Assembly: GCF_000705555.1 (NCBI RefSeq)
Contig: NZ_JMQN01000011.1
Coordinates: 186,001-250,000 of the forward strand
Source: Marinobacterium lacunae
Lineage (GTDB): Bacteria; Pseudomonadota; Gammaproteobacteria; Pseudomonadales; Balneatricaceae
Reading direction: 5' to 3'
DNA: 64,000 nt
Positions 1-8,827 of the stretch are shown here, in pieces (the stretch's first letter is position 1; each line of letters opens with the position of its first letter). A program made the translations under genes and the position numbers. Under the pieces are notes generated by a model. That model saw only the letters and a list, made by a program, of their open reading frames with translations, did not search any database and was not told where the DNA came from.

Positions 1-87
1 GGTTTCACCATATTGCCAGCGCCCAAGCGACCACCCTATTCCGATGGCCGCTACCAACAGCAACAGTAATAAGGGATCGAGCCCCAT
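1..87 (-). CDS. lapB: LapB (YciM), N-terminal fragment
   Basis: This is the first 29 codons of a minus-strand gene that runs off the left edge of the window. The translation is one hydrophobic segment (L5-L11, continuing through VAAIGIGW) followed by Gly-Arg, the membrane anchor expected of the LPS-assembly regulator LapB. The ATG at 87 lies 2 bases after the lapA stop codon, the usual lapA-lapB arrangement. In E. coli, LapB uses cytoplasmic TPR repeats and a rubredoxin domain to control FtsH degradation of LpxC; those domains lie outside the window. The call rests on the anchor and the gene position. Confidence 0.75.
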   Translation of the reverse strand, partial: MGLDPLLLLLLVAAIGIGWSLGRWQYGET

Positions 88-89
88 TT

Positions 90-395
90 TCAGGCGGAAT
101 CTTTCAGCGCCGCGGTGCGCAGGCGGTCAATCTCTTGCCGGCTGCTATTCACTTTACGCTGAGCACTTCGCAGACGCGTCTTCAAAGCCAGGATGGTCAG
201 AGTACTCAACAGCACGCCACACACGCCACCGGTTACAAACGCAAGAATCAACCACAGCGACAGTGTCGCTTCCGGCAACTGCACAAACACCAAATCGATT
301 GAGACCGGCTCGGTGTTATGCACAGTAAACAGTATACCTACGGCAATAATTACTAACCCGATTACCGTCGCCAGCAGGGTTTTAAGCCAGTTCAA
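90..395 (-). CDS. lapA: LapA family (DUF1049) inner-membrane protein
   Basis: A 101-residue protein with two hydrophobic segments (about residues 5-25 and 44-70) joined by a short periplasmic loop, then a basic, Arg-rich cytoplasmic tail predicted to be helical. The loop contains the family-like stretch HNTEPVSIDLVFVQLP. In E. coli, LapA works with LapB to regulate LPS biosynthesis. It lies downstream of ihfB in the serC-to-lapB operon, with 32 bases between the ihfB stop and its ATG. Length and topology fit the family. Confidence 0.85.
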   Translation of the reverse strand: MNWLKTLLATVIGLVIIAVGILFTVHNTEPVSIDLVFVQLPEATLSLWLILAFVTGGVCGVLLSTLTILALKTRLRSAQRKVNSSRQEIDRLRTAALKDSA

Positions 396-427
396 GTCAC
401 GTCACCTCTATCCATCGATCCAATCGG

Positions 428-724
428 TCAGACCTCTCCATCAAGACTCTGATTGACCTGATCACGTAGCTCTTTTCCCGGTTTGAAGTGCGGCACATAC
501 TTCGCAGGTAATGGCACCGACTCACCGGTCTTCGGGTTGCGCCCAATGCGTGGCGCTCTGTAGTGCAGGGAAAAACTGCCAAATCCACGGATCTCGATTC
601 GATCACCGTCAGACAGTGCTTCGGTCATATGATCCAGCATGGTTTTCACCGCAAGCTCGACATCCTTAACTGATAACTGAGGATGGGCGTCTATCAGGTG
701 CTCAATCAGTTCAGACTTTGTCAT
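428..724 (-). CDS. ihfB: Integration host factor subunit beta
   Basis: A 98-residue DNABII protein. It begins [10 protein letters not shown], has two N-terminal dimerisation helices, and carries the DNA-inserting beta-arm around residues 50-75 with the diagnostic RGFGSF and GRNPKTGE motifs. The intercalating proline is in NPKTG. IHF is an alpha/beta heterodimer that bends DNA sharply at specific sites and acts in transcription, replication and recombination. The immediate rpsA-ihfB order is conserved in gammaproteobacteria and supports the beta rather than the alpha subunit. Confidence 0.97.
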   Translation of the reverse strand: MTKSELIEHLIDAHPQLSVKDVELAVKTMLDHMTEALSDGDRIEIRGFGSFSLHYRAPRIGRNPKTGESVPLPAKYVPHFKPGKELRDQVNQSLDGEV

Positions 725-735
725 TTCAGCTCCTC

Positions 736-790
736 ACCGGGTTACAGGCCTCTGTCAGCCGGCCCCAAAGCCAGCTGACCTCAGAGCCTG
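736..790 (-). promoter_or_regulatory. rpsA-ihfB intergenic stem-loop
   Basis: The 67-base gap between rpsA and ihfB contains a long imperfect inverted repeat. CAGGCCTCTG and TCAGC near 745-760 pair with GCTGA and CAGAGCCTG near 772-790. No run of T follows on the minus strand, so this looks like an RNA processing or partial-termination element rather than a classical terminator. It could set the much lower level of IHF relative to S1. Only the pairing is seen; the function is inferred. Confidence 0.4.
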
Positions 791-791
791 A

Positions 792-2471
792 TCAGGAATC
801 TCGCTTATCCATCTGAGCCTTGATCAAATCGCCTATCGTCGTAGGTCCGGTCTCGTCGACCTGCTCCTGAACAGACTTCAGGGCCGCCTTCTGCTCCCGC
901 ATTTCGACCTGCTTCGCGGACAGATTGATCACGCGATTACGTCTGTCGACACTTAGGATTGCCGCTTCAAGCTCACTGCCCACGCTAAGTTCGGCAGTCA
1001 GATCTTCAATTCGGTCACGCGACAGTTCCGATACCTTCAAAGTGCCTTCGACACCCTCGACCAGGCTGACCTTAGCCTCACGCGGCGTCACTTCGACAAC
1101 CTGTCCAGTGACAATGCTTCCTTTGGGATGGGCATCGGCAAACTCTATGAACGGATCAGAGTTAAGTTGTTTGATACCCAGAGCAATGCGCTCGCGCTCC
1201 GGATCGACCGACAGGACCTGAGTTTCGACCTCCTGTCCCTTGGTGTAATGCTTTACAGCCTCTTCACCGGGCTCGTCCCATGAGAGATCCGACAGGTGAA
1301 CGAGACCGTCAATTCCACCGTCAAGGCCAACAAAAACGCCAAAGTCGGTGATAGAACGGATAGCACCACTGATCGTGTCGCCCTTCTTGAAGCGAGATGC
1401 AAACGATTGCCAGGGGTTTTGCTGACACTGCTTCATACCCAGAGAGATGCGGCGGCGCTGCTGATCGATATCGAGGATCATCACCTCAACCTCTTCTCCG
1501 ATCTGCACCACCTTGGAGGGATGGATATTCTTGTTGGTCCAGTCCATCTCGGAAACGTGAACCAGCCCTTCGATACCTTCGGCGATCTCGGCAAAACACC
1601 CGTAATCGGTCAGATTGGTCACACGTGCCGTCACCCGGTCACCGACCTTGTACTCTTTAGTGAGCTGGGTCCAAGGATCATCCTGCAGCTGCTTGAGACC
1701 GAGTGATACTCGACTGCGCTCCCGATCGAACTTAAGCACCTTAACGTCGATTTCATCCCCGATCTTGAGCACTTCGCTTGGGTGTTTCACGCGTTTCCAG
1801 GCGATGTCAGTAATGTGCAGAAGACCGTCGATGCCACCTAGATCGATAAACGCACCGTAGTCAGTGAGATTCTTGACGATGCCCTTGAGCACAACGCCCT
1901 CTTCCATTTTCTCAAGCAGCTTTTCACGCTCTTCGCTGTACGCTGCTTCCAACACCGCCCGACGTGAAACGACGATGTTATTGCTGCGTGCATCCAGCTT
2001 CACCAACTTGAATTCGAGCTCTTGCCCTTCGAGATGAGAGGTGTCACGCAACGGGCGTATATCGACCAGAGAACCGGGAAGAAAGGCGTTGATACCATTG
2101 ACGTCGACGGTAAGACCGCCCCTCACCTTTCCGGTAATGTGGCCGGTAACCGTCTCTTCGGCCTCATAGGCTTTTTCAAGGACAGACCATGCCTCAGCAC
2201 GTTTGGCCTTTTCGCGAGAGAGCTGGGTCGAGCCAAAACCATCCTCGAGCGTTTCAAGGGCAACTTTAACCTCGTCTCCGACCTTGAGCGTGACTTCGCC
2301 ACTCTCATTGCGGAACTGATCCAGCGGAATGACGCCCTCGGATTTCAGACCGGCGTTTACGATAACGAAATCGTTGTCGATAGCGACCACCGTTCCGGTC
2401 ACGATCGAGCCCGGCGCCATATCCAGATCCTTCAGACTCTCCTCAAACAGCTCAGCAAAACTCTCGCTCAT
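792..2471 (-). CDS. rpsA: 30S ribosomal protein S1
   Basis: A 559-residue protein, close to the 557 of E. coli, with six S1 (OB-fold) repeats at roughly 19-87, 105-171, 190-258, 275-345, 362-432 and 449-518. Repeats 3-6 carry the recurring pattern V..LTDYG.F..L..GI.GL.H.S.. followed by SLG.KQ. S1 binds mRNA leaders and brings them to the 30S subunit. Domains 1-2 mediate ribosome docking. It lies 28 bases after cmk in the operon. Long ORFs antisense to it are codon-bias shadows. Confidence 0.98.
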   Translation of the reverse strand: MSESFAELFEESLKDLDMAPGSIVTGTVVAIDNDFVIVNAGLKSEGVIPLDQFRNESGEVTLKVGDEVKVALETLEDGFGSTQLSREKAKRAEAWSVLEKAYEAEETVTGHITGKVRGGLTVDVNGINAFLPGSLVDIRPLRDTSHLEGQELEFKLVKLDARSNNIVVSRRAVLEAAYSEEREKLLEKMEEGVVLKGIVKNLTDYGAFIDLGGIDGLLHITDIAWKRVKHPSEVLKIGDEIDVKVLKFDRERSRVSLGLKQLQDDPWTQLTKEYKVGDRVTARVTNLTDYGCFAEIAEGIEGLVHVSEMDWTNKNIHPSKVVQIGEEVEVMILDIDQQRRRISLGMKQCQQNPWQSFASRFKKGDTISGAIRSITDFGVFVGLDGGIDGLVHLSDLSWDEPGEEAVKHYTKGQEVETQVLSVDPERERIALGIKQLNSDPFIEFADAHPKGSIVTGQVVEVTPREAKVSLVEGVEGTLKVSELSRDRIEDLTAELSVGSELEAAILSVDRRNRVINLSAKQVEMREQKAALKSVQEQVDETGPTTIGDLIKAQMDKRDS

Positions 2472-2499
2472 TACCCTCGGTCCTCAAAATGGAGCCGCG

Positions 2500-3195
2500 T
2501 CAGCGCAGCCCTCTATGTCTTGCTTCGTCCAGCACCGCCAGCAGAACCTCATCTATCGTCATCTTGGTGGTATCAAGAATTATTGCTTCAGGCGCCGGTT
2601 TCAGAGGCGCAACCGCACGATTCATATCGCGTTCGTCACGTGCCCTGATATCGTCCAATATCAATTCAAGGCTAGCACCCAGTCCCTTGCTAATCAACTG
2701 GTTATAGCGACGCCTCGCACGCTCCTGTGCGCTGGCATCGAGATATATTTTCAACGAAGCATCCGGGAACACGACGGTGCCCATATCACGACCGTCAGCT
2801 ACCAGCCCCGGCGCCTGAGCGAAATCACGCTGCCGGCTAAGCAATGCCTCTCGAACGGGGCCCTGCGCGGCCACGACAGACGCATCATTTCCAACCTCTT
2901 CGGTACGAATCGCCAGGGTCACCTCCTCCCCTTCAAGCACAATCTGCAGCTCCTGGTCTGCCTCGCCGGCAACGAACTTCACGTCAAGGTGAGCGGCCAG
3001 CACCTCCAGCGCTTCGGTATCATCAAGGCTCACGCCGTGGTGGCGAGCGGCCAGTGCTGTCAGACGATAAAGCGCTCCGCTGTCCAGCAAATGCCATCCA
3101 AGATTTTGCGCCAGCAAGCGGCAGATTGTTCCCTTCCCCGATCCACTTGGACCGTCAACGGTCAGAACGGGAACCTGTTGTTCACGGCGGGACAT
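2500..3195 (-). CDS. cmk: Cytidylate kinase
   Basis: A 231-residue (d)CMP kinase, transferring phosphate from ATP to CMP or dCMP. The Walker A loop is at residues 12-23 ([12 protein letters not shown]). The conserved [13 protein letters not shown] segment sits near 137-150, and the LID-region arginines ([14 protein letters not shown]) near 190-205. The ATG overlaps the last base of the preceding aroA stop (TGATG), so translation is probably coupled to it. The cmk-rpsA order is widely conserved. Confidence 0.97.
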   Translation of the reverse strand: MSRREQQVPVLTVDGPSGSGKGTICRLLAQNLGWHLLDSGALYRLTALAARHHGVSLDDTEALEVLAAHLDVKFVAGEADQELQIVLEGEEVTLAIRTEEVGNDASVVAAQGPVREALLSRQRDFAQAPGLVADGRDMGTVVFPDASLKIYLDASAQERARRRYNQLISKGLGASLELILDDIRARDERDMNRAVAPLKPAPEAIILDTTKMTIDEVLLAVLDEARHRGLR

Positions 3196-5408
3196 CAGCC
3201 CTCCTCCTTATACAGTGCAATTCCTATACGTCTGGCCTGATCCACAAATTCAGGACAGAACAGTGCCACCGAAGCACACTGATCAATGTCCAGAGGTGCG
3301 CTCGCACAATGACCAGCCACGGACAGTGCCATCGCAACGCGCGGATCACCGCCACTGCTGACACGCCCACCATGTAACCTGGCGCCGCGAATCGTAACGC
3401 TGTCGCCTTCGACACGGACCGGCACACCAAGCTGGGTCAGGGCCTCGGACATCAGAGCCAGTCGGTTATTGGCGGCCAACAGATCGGCAGCGCCATGCAA
3501 TTTAGTCTCACCCTCGGCTAGCGCAGCGGCAACCAACAGCGCCGGACACTCATCAAGTGCTAGCGACTGCCAATGCTCGGGGATCTCTATCCCCCTCAGT
3601 TGAGCATGTCGCACGCGGATATCAGCCACCGGTTCCGCACATTCGTCATGCGCATTGATCAACTCAATATCTGCGCCCATCTGCCGAAGGAGCTCAAGCA
3701 ATCCGATACGCGTCGGGTTAATACCAACATGTTCCAGCGTCAATTCCGCGCCGGGAGTCAGCGTCGCCGCCACGATGAAGAATGCTGCGGCTGACAGATC
3801 GCCTGGCACTCGCAGTCGCGTCGCTGTCAGCTTCCGCCCCGGCGACATCATCAGCAGGCCACCCTTTTCCTTCAGTTCACAGCCGAATCGGCCTAACATC
3901 CGCTCAGTGTGGTCGCGCGATGGCTTTACCTGCTCGATACAGGTCTGCTTTTGAGTATACAGCCCGGCCAGAAGCAGCGCCGATTTGACCTGTGCGCTAC
4001 TGACACGCAACGGCTGCTCCGATCCTTCCAGCGCCTCCACAGGCGTTATCCTGATCGGCGGGCAACCATTTTCCGCTGTCTCGATCGTAGCACCCATCTG
4101 ACGAAGCGGCTCCACCACAGAGGACATCGAAACAGTGCTCAACGTCTGATCGCCATACAGTTCGGTGGCAAACGGCTGAGCAGACAACACGCCACACAAT
4201 AATCGCATGGAGGTACCGGAGGAGCCCAAATAGATAGGCCCGACCGGCGGTTGCAAGCCGTGAAGCCCGACGCCATATACCCTCACCAGCCCCTGATGGG
4301 GGCCTTCGATAACCACTCCAAGATCCCGAAACGCCTGCAGCGTCGCAAGACTGTCTTCGCCTTCCAGAAAACCTTCTATGTCAGTCACGCCGTCGGCCAA
4401 GGCCGCCAGCATGACTGCACGGTGGGATATGGAACGATCACCAGGCAGATCAGCTCGCCCATTGATGCTGTTACCCGGACGGACGCGAAAGGTTACCGGG
4501 TGATTGTGTAAGTCCGGTGAATAGGCGGCACGTGCAAGAATGCGGGAGAAATGCTCTCGGGCAGACTTGGCGCGCGTGAAGATGCCCAACAGCGCCTGAC
4601 TGTCGCCACGCTCGATAGCATCACGCAGCCGTTCCACGCCGGATGAAAAACGATCGATCTGAGCGAGTAACTGATCACGATTGGCGAAACAGATATCATG
4701 CCACATGGTGGGATCACTGGCGGCGATACGCGTAAAGTCGCGAAAACCACCCGCGGCATAGCGGAAAATGTCGGTATTCTCGGCTTCATGAGCCAGGGTA
4801 TCGACCAGAGAGAACGCCAGAAGATGGGGTAGATGACTTGTAGCAGCAAGAACCTCGTCGTGACGGCTCACTTCCATCTGCAACACTTCCGACCCCACTC
4901 CCTGCCATAGACGAGCGATCGCCAAGGTCGCCTCAGGATCGGTTTCGGGCAGCGGCGTGAGAATCAGTTTACGCCGTACAAATAACGACTCATCAGACGC
5001 GCCGACACCACTTTTTTCAGTACCCGCTATGGGATGCCCCGGTACGAAGCCCGATGGCAATGTGCCAAACAGACGCCTGGCAGCTTCCACCAGATTGCCT
5101 TTGGTGCTGCCGACATCGGTCAGGAGGGTCTGGGGGTTCAGCCAAGGCTTTATCTCACAGAGCACCTGTTCCATCACTTTTACGGGCACAGCGAGCACAA
5201 TCAGATCGGCCTTGCGAACCGCCGCTTCGAGATCATCGACGACACAATCGATCACCCCCAGTGACAATCCAAGCTCACACTCGCCACGATTGCGGTCATA
5301 TCCCGCAACCTCATCAACCAGCCCCCGTGTCCGCAGGGCTCGGGCAAAGGATCCTCCGATCAGTCCCAGCCCGATAACCAACACCTTACGGGTTGAAAAC
5401 CTCAGCAC
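3195..5408 (-). CDS. tyrA-aroA: Fused prephenate dehydrogenase / EPSP synthase
   Basis: A 737-residue bifunctional protein. Residues 1 to about 290 are a TyrA dehydrogenase: the NAD-binding GLGLIGGS motif is at 14-21, and [15 protein letters not shown] and [10 protein letters not shown] follow. TyrA oxidatively decarboxylates prephenate (or arogenate). From about 305 to the end is AroA, 5-enolpyruvylshikimate-3-phosphate synthase: [27 protein letters not shown] and [10 protein letters not shown] are its signatures. The same fusion is known in Pseudomonas and relatives. It joins the last common step to chorismate with the tyrosine branch. The start overlaps the hisC 3' end by 7 bases. Confidence 0.96.
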   Translation of the reverse strand: MLRFSTRKVLVIGLGLIGGSFARALRTRGLVDEVAGYDRNRGECELGLSLGVIDCVVDDLEAAVRKADLIVLAVPVKVMEQVLCEIKPWLNPQTLLTDVGSTKGNLVEAARRLFGTLPSGFVPGHPIAGTEKSGVGASDESLFVRRKLILTPLPETDPEATLAIARLWQGVGSEVLQMEVSRHDEVLAATSHLPHLLAFSLVDTLAHEAENTDIFRYAAGGFRDFTRIAASDPTMWHDICFANRDQLLAQIDRFSSGVERLRDAIERGDSQALLGIFTRAKSAREHFSRILARAAYSPDLHNHPVTFRVRPGNSINGRADLPGDRSISHRAVMLAALADGVTDIEGFLEGEDSLATLQAFRDLGVVIEGPHQGLVRVYGVGLHGLQPPVGPIYLGSSGTSMRLLCGVLSAQPFATELYGDQTLSTVSMSSVVEPLRQMGATIETAENGCPPIRITPVEALEGSEQPLRVSSAQVKSALLLAGLYTQKQTCIEQVKPSRDHTERMLGRFGCELKEKGGLLMMSPGRKLTATRLRVPGDLSAAAFFIVAATLTPGAELTLEHVGINPTRIGLLELLRQMGADIELINAHDECAEPVADIRVRHAQLRGIEIPEHWQSLALDECPALLVAAALAEGETKLHGAADLLAANNRLALMSEALTQLGVPVRVEGDSVTIRGARLHGGRVSSGGDPRVAMALSVAGHCASAPLDIDQCASVALFCPEFVDQARRIGIALYKEEG

Positions 5409-6508
5409 ATCAAAGCCCTCTCGAGCGCAGCAAGGAAACGCGCATTTTCCTGTTCAAGCCCTATGGTCACGCGCAGATGATGCGGCATGTTGTAGGGCTG
5501 CAACGGACGCACAATGACGCCTTGCCTGAGCAGCGAGTCAAATATAGGCTGTGCATCCCGCTTGAGATCAAGGGTAACGAAATTACCCTGCGAGGTCAGA
5601 AACTCCACGGCCAGACGTCGCAGCCCTTCCGATACCTGTACCATGCCCCGGCGATTGGTATCGAGAACCTGTTGCAGATAGTCGCTGTCGGTCAGCACTG
5701 CCGCAGCCGCAGCCTGTGCCGCTACATTGATATTGAACGGCTCGCGAATACGATTCATCAAGTCCGAGATTTGGGGATTCGACACGGCAAAGCCCACTCT
5801 CAGGCCGGCCAGGCCAAAGGCTTTGGAGAAGGTACGTGTCACCACGAGGTTGTCGTACTCATCAATCAGCGCCAGACCATTTGGCAACCCGGCATCCACA
5901 TCGACATATTCGGTATATGCCTCATCCAGCACGACCACGACATGGGCGGGTACTGCATCGAGAAAAGCACGCAGCGCTGAGTCGCTAAACGCCGTACCGG
6001 TGGGATTGTTAGGGTTGGCCAGATAGATCAGCCGCGTGCGTTCAGTGACCGCACCAGCCATCGCTGTTAGATCATGCCCATACATCTTGGCAGGCACTTC
6101 CACAGGGTGCGCCTGACATGCACGCGTTGCAATTGGGTAGGCGATGAACGCGTACTGGGAATAGATCACCTCATCGCCGGGGCGAACAAACACCCGTGCG
6201 ACAAGATTAAGCAACTCGTTGGAACCGTTGCCAAGCGTGATGCGCTCGGGCCCAACATTGTATGCGCTGCTCAGTGCAGCCTTGAGTTCGAACCCTGCAC
6301 CGTCCGGGTAGCGCTCGACCCTCATAAGCGCAGCACTAGCCGCTGCAAGGGCTCGCGGGCTGGGACCCAACGGATTCTCGTTACTGGCAAGACTGATGAT
6401 ATCACTCAGCCCCATCTCCCGCTGCAACTCCCCGGCGGGCTTTCCAGGTCGATAGGGACTCAGCGCGGTAATACTTGGAACTGCCTGTGAATAAAAATCG
6501 ATCGACAC
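5402..6508 (-). CDS. hisC: Histidinol-phosphate aminotransferase
   Basis: A 368-residue class I/II PLP aminotransferase. Visible landmarks are ASNENPLGPSP near residue 40, GNGSNELL near 97, NPNNPTGTAF near 165 and the Schiff-base lysine in TRTFSKAFGLAGLRVG near 225. It converts imidazole-acetol phosphate to histidinol phosphate. In this operon, between pheA and tyrA/aroA, the paralog often called HisC2 may also transaminate aromatic keto acids or prephenate; that is inference from context. It sits 24 bases after pheA and overlaps tyrA-aroA. Confidence 0.93.
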   Translation of the reverse strand: MSIDFYSQAVPSITALSPYRPGKPAGELQREMGLSDIISLASNENPLGPSPRALAAASAALMRVERYPDGAGFELKAALSSAYNVGPERITLGNGSNELLNLVARVFVRPGDEVIYSQYAFIAYPIATRACQAHPVEVPAKMYGHDLTAMAGAVTERTRLIYLANPNNPTGTAFSDSALRAFLDAVPAHVVVVLDEAYTEYVDVDAGLPNGLALIDEYDNLVVTRTFSKAFGLAGLRVGFAVSNPQISDLMNRIREPFNINVAAQAAAAAVLTDSDYLQQVLDTNRRGMVQVSEGLRRLAVEFLTSQGNFVTLDLKRDAQPIFDSLLRQGVIVRPLQPYNMPHHLRVTIGLEQENARFLAALERALMC

Positions 6509-6532
6509 TTTGTCGCTCCGTATAGCAGGCTC

Positions 6533-7642
6533 TCAAAGCACCGCTTTCGGGTAAGACCCTAGCAGCTTGAGCTCCACAGAACCTGACTCCAGCTCTGCCA
6601 GCACTTGTTGAACAGCCGCCTCTTCGCTGTGCCCTTCAAAATCCAGATAGAACAACATATCCCAATCGGATTGTGGCGCGGCGCGACTTTCGACACGCGT
6701 CAGGCTGATATTGCGCTTCCTGAACGGATCCAGCAGCTCATACAGCACCCCTGGCCGGTCATGCACCATCAGCAAAATGGAGGTTTTATCCTGTCCGCTG
6801 GGGCCCACAACCTGCCGCCCGATAACCAGATAACGGGTCGTATTGTCCGGTTGATCCTCAATGTTGGCCTGCACCACTTCCAGCTCGAAGAGGTCAGCGG
6901 CGATATCACCGCCAATTGCAGCGGCCACTCCTGAGGAGTCTTTTACCCTTCGCGCAGCTTCCGCGTTCGAGCTTACCGCCACACGTTCAATATCGGGGCA
7001 ATGGGCATCGAGCCAGGTTCGACACTGATTGAGGGCAAAGGGGTGGGCATAGATCACTTCAAGCTGTTCCAGAGACACAGCACTGCTCATCAGCAGGTGC
7101 TGATGCGTGCGCAACTCCACCTCACCACAGATGCTGACGTTGAAGCGACTGAATAGATCCAATGTATGGCTGATCATACCATCGGCGGCATTTTCGATCG
7201 GCACGACTCCGTAGTTCGCATGTCCGGACTCCACATCACGAAATACAGCTTCGAGACTGTCCACGGACGAGCAACGCACCGAATGCCCAAAATGTTTCAA
7301 GGCCGCTTGCTGGGTGAAGGTCGCCTCAGGCCCCAGAAAAACCACATCGAGCGGCTGCTCAAGCGCAAGGCAGACCGACATGATTTCGCGGAAAAGGCGT
7401 GCCACTTCCTGATCAGGAAGTGGCCCTTCATTACGCGCCATAACCCGGCGCAACACCTGGGCCTCGCGCTCTGGCCGGTAGAAAATCGCATCCTGGCTGT
7501 CAAAGCGGGATTTGATCTCGGCGACTTCCTGAGCACAGCGTGCACGCTCGTTAAGCAGTCGTTGAATGTCACGGTCGACCTGATCGATACGGTCGCGTAC
7601 GACTTTCAGCGCCCGCTCCTGATTTTGCTGTTGATCGCTCAT
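6533..7642 (-). CDS. pheA: Bifunctional chorismate mutase / prephenate dehydratase (P-protein)
   Basis: A 369-residue P-protein. Residues 1 to about 90 form the AroQ chorismate mutase helix bundle (RDRIDQVDRDIQRLLNER). About 98-275 form the prephenate dehydratase domain (GPEATFTQQAALKHFG, NAADGMISHTLDLF, DNTTRYLVIG). About 285-365 form an ACT domain (GVLYELLDPFRKRNISLTRVESR) that senses phenylalanine. Together they convert chorismate to phenylpyruvate. It begins 13 bases after serC, with a GGAG ribosome-binding site upstream. Confidence 0.97.
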   Translation of the reverse strand: MSDQQQNQERALKVVRDRIDQVDRDIQRLLNERARCAQEVAEIKSRFDSQDAIFYRPEREAQVLRRVMARNEGPLPDQEVARLFREIMSVCLALEQPLDVVFLGPEATFTQQAALKHFGHSVRCSSVDSLEAVFRDVESGHANYGVVPIENAADGMISHTLDLFSRFNVSICGEVELRTHQHLLMSSAVSLEQLEVIYAHPFALNQCRTWLDAHCPDIERVAVSSNAEAARRVKDSSGVAAAIGGDIAADLFELEVVQANIEDQPDNTTRYLVIGRQVVGPSGQDKTSILLMVHDRPGVLYELLDPFRKRNISLTRVESRAAPQSDWDMLFYLDFEGHSEEAAVQQVLAELESGSVELKLLGSYPKAVL

Positions 7643-7655
7643 CGCTATCTCCGCG

Positions 7656-8738
7656 TTAACCGGCTGTGCGCTCGAACTCCTGCATAAAGGCGATCAGTGC
7701 GTCGACCGAGTCCTGCGAAACGGCGTTGTAGATACTCGCTCGCATACCGCCGACAGAACGGTGTCCTTTGAGGTTTAAAAGGCCTGCCTGCTCGGCGCGT
7801 TCAAGGAACAGCTTATCCAGCGCGCTGTCGGCCAGCGTAAACGGTACGTTCATGATCGAGCGGTTGGCCGGCGCGATCGGGTTGGCGTAGAAATCGGATG
7901 CATCGATCGCGGCATAGAGGCTGGACGCTTTGCGCTCGTTAAGCCTGGCGATCCCTTCAACGCCACCCTGCTCCTTGAGCCACTTGAATACAAGACCTGT
8001 CATGTACCAGGCGAAGGTCGGCGGCGTGTTATTCATCGAATCCGCATCGGCATGCACTTTGTAGTCAAACATGGTCGGTGTGCCTGGAAGCGTGTTACCG
8101 AGCAGCTCCTCTCGCACAATAACGACAGTAAGACCCGCGGGACCGATATTTTTCTGGGCACCGGCATAGATCAATCCATAGCGGCTGACATCGATGGGAC
8201 GCGCCAGAATATCCGACGACATATCGACAACCAGTGGCACTTCGCCGGTTTCCGGCACGTAGTCGAACTCCAGACCGCCTATGGTTTCGTTGCTGGTATA
8301 GTGTACGTACGCGGCTTCAGGGTTGAGCGTGAGTTCGGCCTGAGCCGGCACACGGGTATAGTTCTCGCCCTGGGTGCTGGCAACCAGACCCACCCGGGTA
8401 TAACGCGAGGCTTCCTGCATCGCCTTGGCAGACCAGATGCCGGTATCGATATAGTCAGCCGTGCCAGCGCCACGCAGCAGGTTCATCGGCACCATGCCAA
8501 ACTGGCTGGTGGCGCCCCCCTGCAGGAACAACACTTTGTAATTGGCCGGGATATCCATCAAGTCACGCAGATCCTGTTCAGCGGCCTCAGCCACTGAAAC
8601 AAATTCTGGGCTGCGGTGACTCATTTCCATAATGGAGAGCCCCTTGCCGTGCCAATCGAGCATCTCCTCTGCCGCACGAGCCAGTACCGCTTCCGGCAGC
8701 GCGGCCGGACCCGCACTGAAGTTATGTTTGCGCGTCAT
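7656..8738 (-). CDS. serC: Phosphoserine aminotransferase
   Basis: A 360-residue PLP enzyme that transaminates 3-phosphohydroxypyruvate to phosphoserine and also serves pyridoxal biosynthesis. It begins MTRKHNFSAGPAALPE; the PLP-binding lysine is in YAGAQKNIGPAGLT near residue 195. I place the start at the ATG at 8738 rather than a TTG four codons earlier, because NFSAGPAALP is the family N-terminus and the TTG directly abuts its GGAG. First gene of the downstream amino-acid operon, 89 bases after gyrA. Confidence 0.96.
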   Translation of the reverse strand: MTRKHNFSAGPAALPEAVLARAAEEMLDWHGKGLSIMEMSHRSPEFVSVAEAAEQDLRDLMDIPANYKVLFLQGGATSQFGMVPMNLLRGAGTADYIDTGIWSAKAMQEASRYTRVGLVASTQGENYTRVPAQAELTLNPEAAYVHYTSNETIGGLEFDYVPETGEVPLVVDMSSDILARPIDVSRYGLIYAGAQKNIGPAGLTVVIVREELLGNTLPGTPTMFDYKVHADADSMNNTPPTFAWYMTGLVFKWLKEQGGVEGIARLNERKASSLYAAIDASDFYANPIAPANRSIMNVPFTLADSALDKLFLERAEQAGLLNLKGHRSVGGMRASIYNAVSQDSVDALIAFMQEFERTAG

Positions 8739-8768
8739 CGTGTGTATCAACTCCAGAAAAAGAAACAG

Positions 8769-8790
8769 CTCCGGAGCTGCTGCTCCGGAG
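8769..8790 (-). terminator. Stem-loop between gyrA and serC
   Basis: A perfect 9-bp stem, CTCCGGAGC and GCTCCGGAG, with a four-base loop. On the minus strand it is followed by a T-rich run (TGTTTCTTTTT). It probably terminates or attenuates gyrA transcripts before serC. Confidence 0.65.
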
Positions 8791-8827
8791 TCTTACACTA
8801 ATTTTTTTCGAGGTTTGCGGTACTGCT

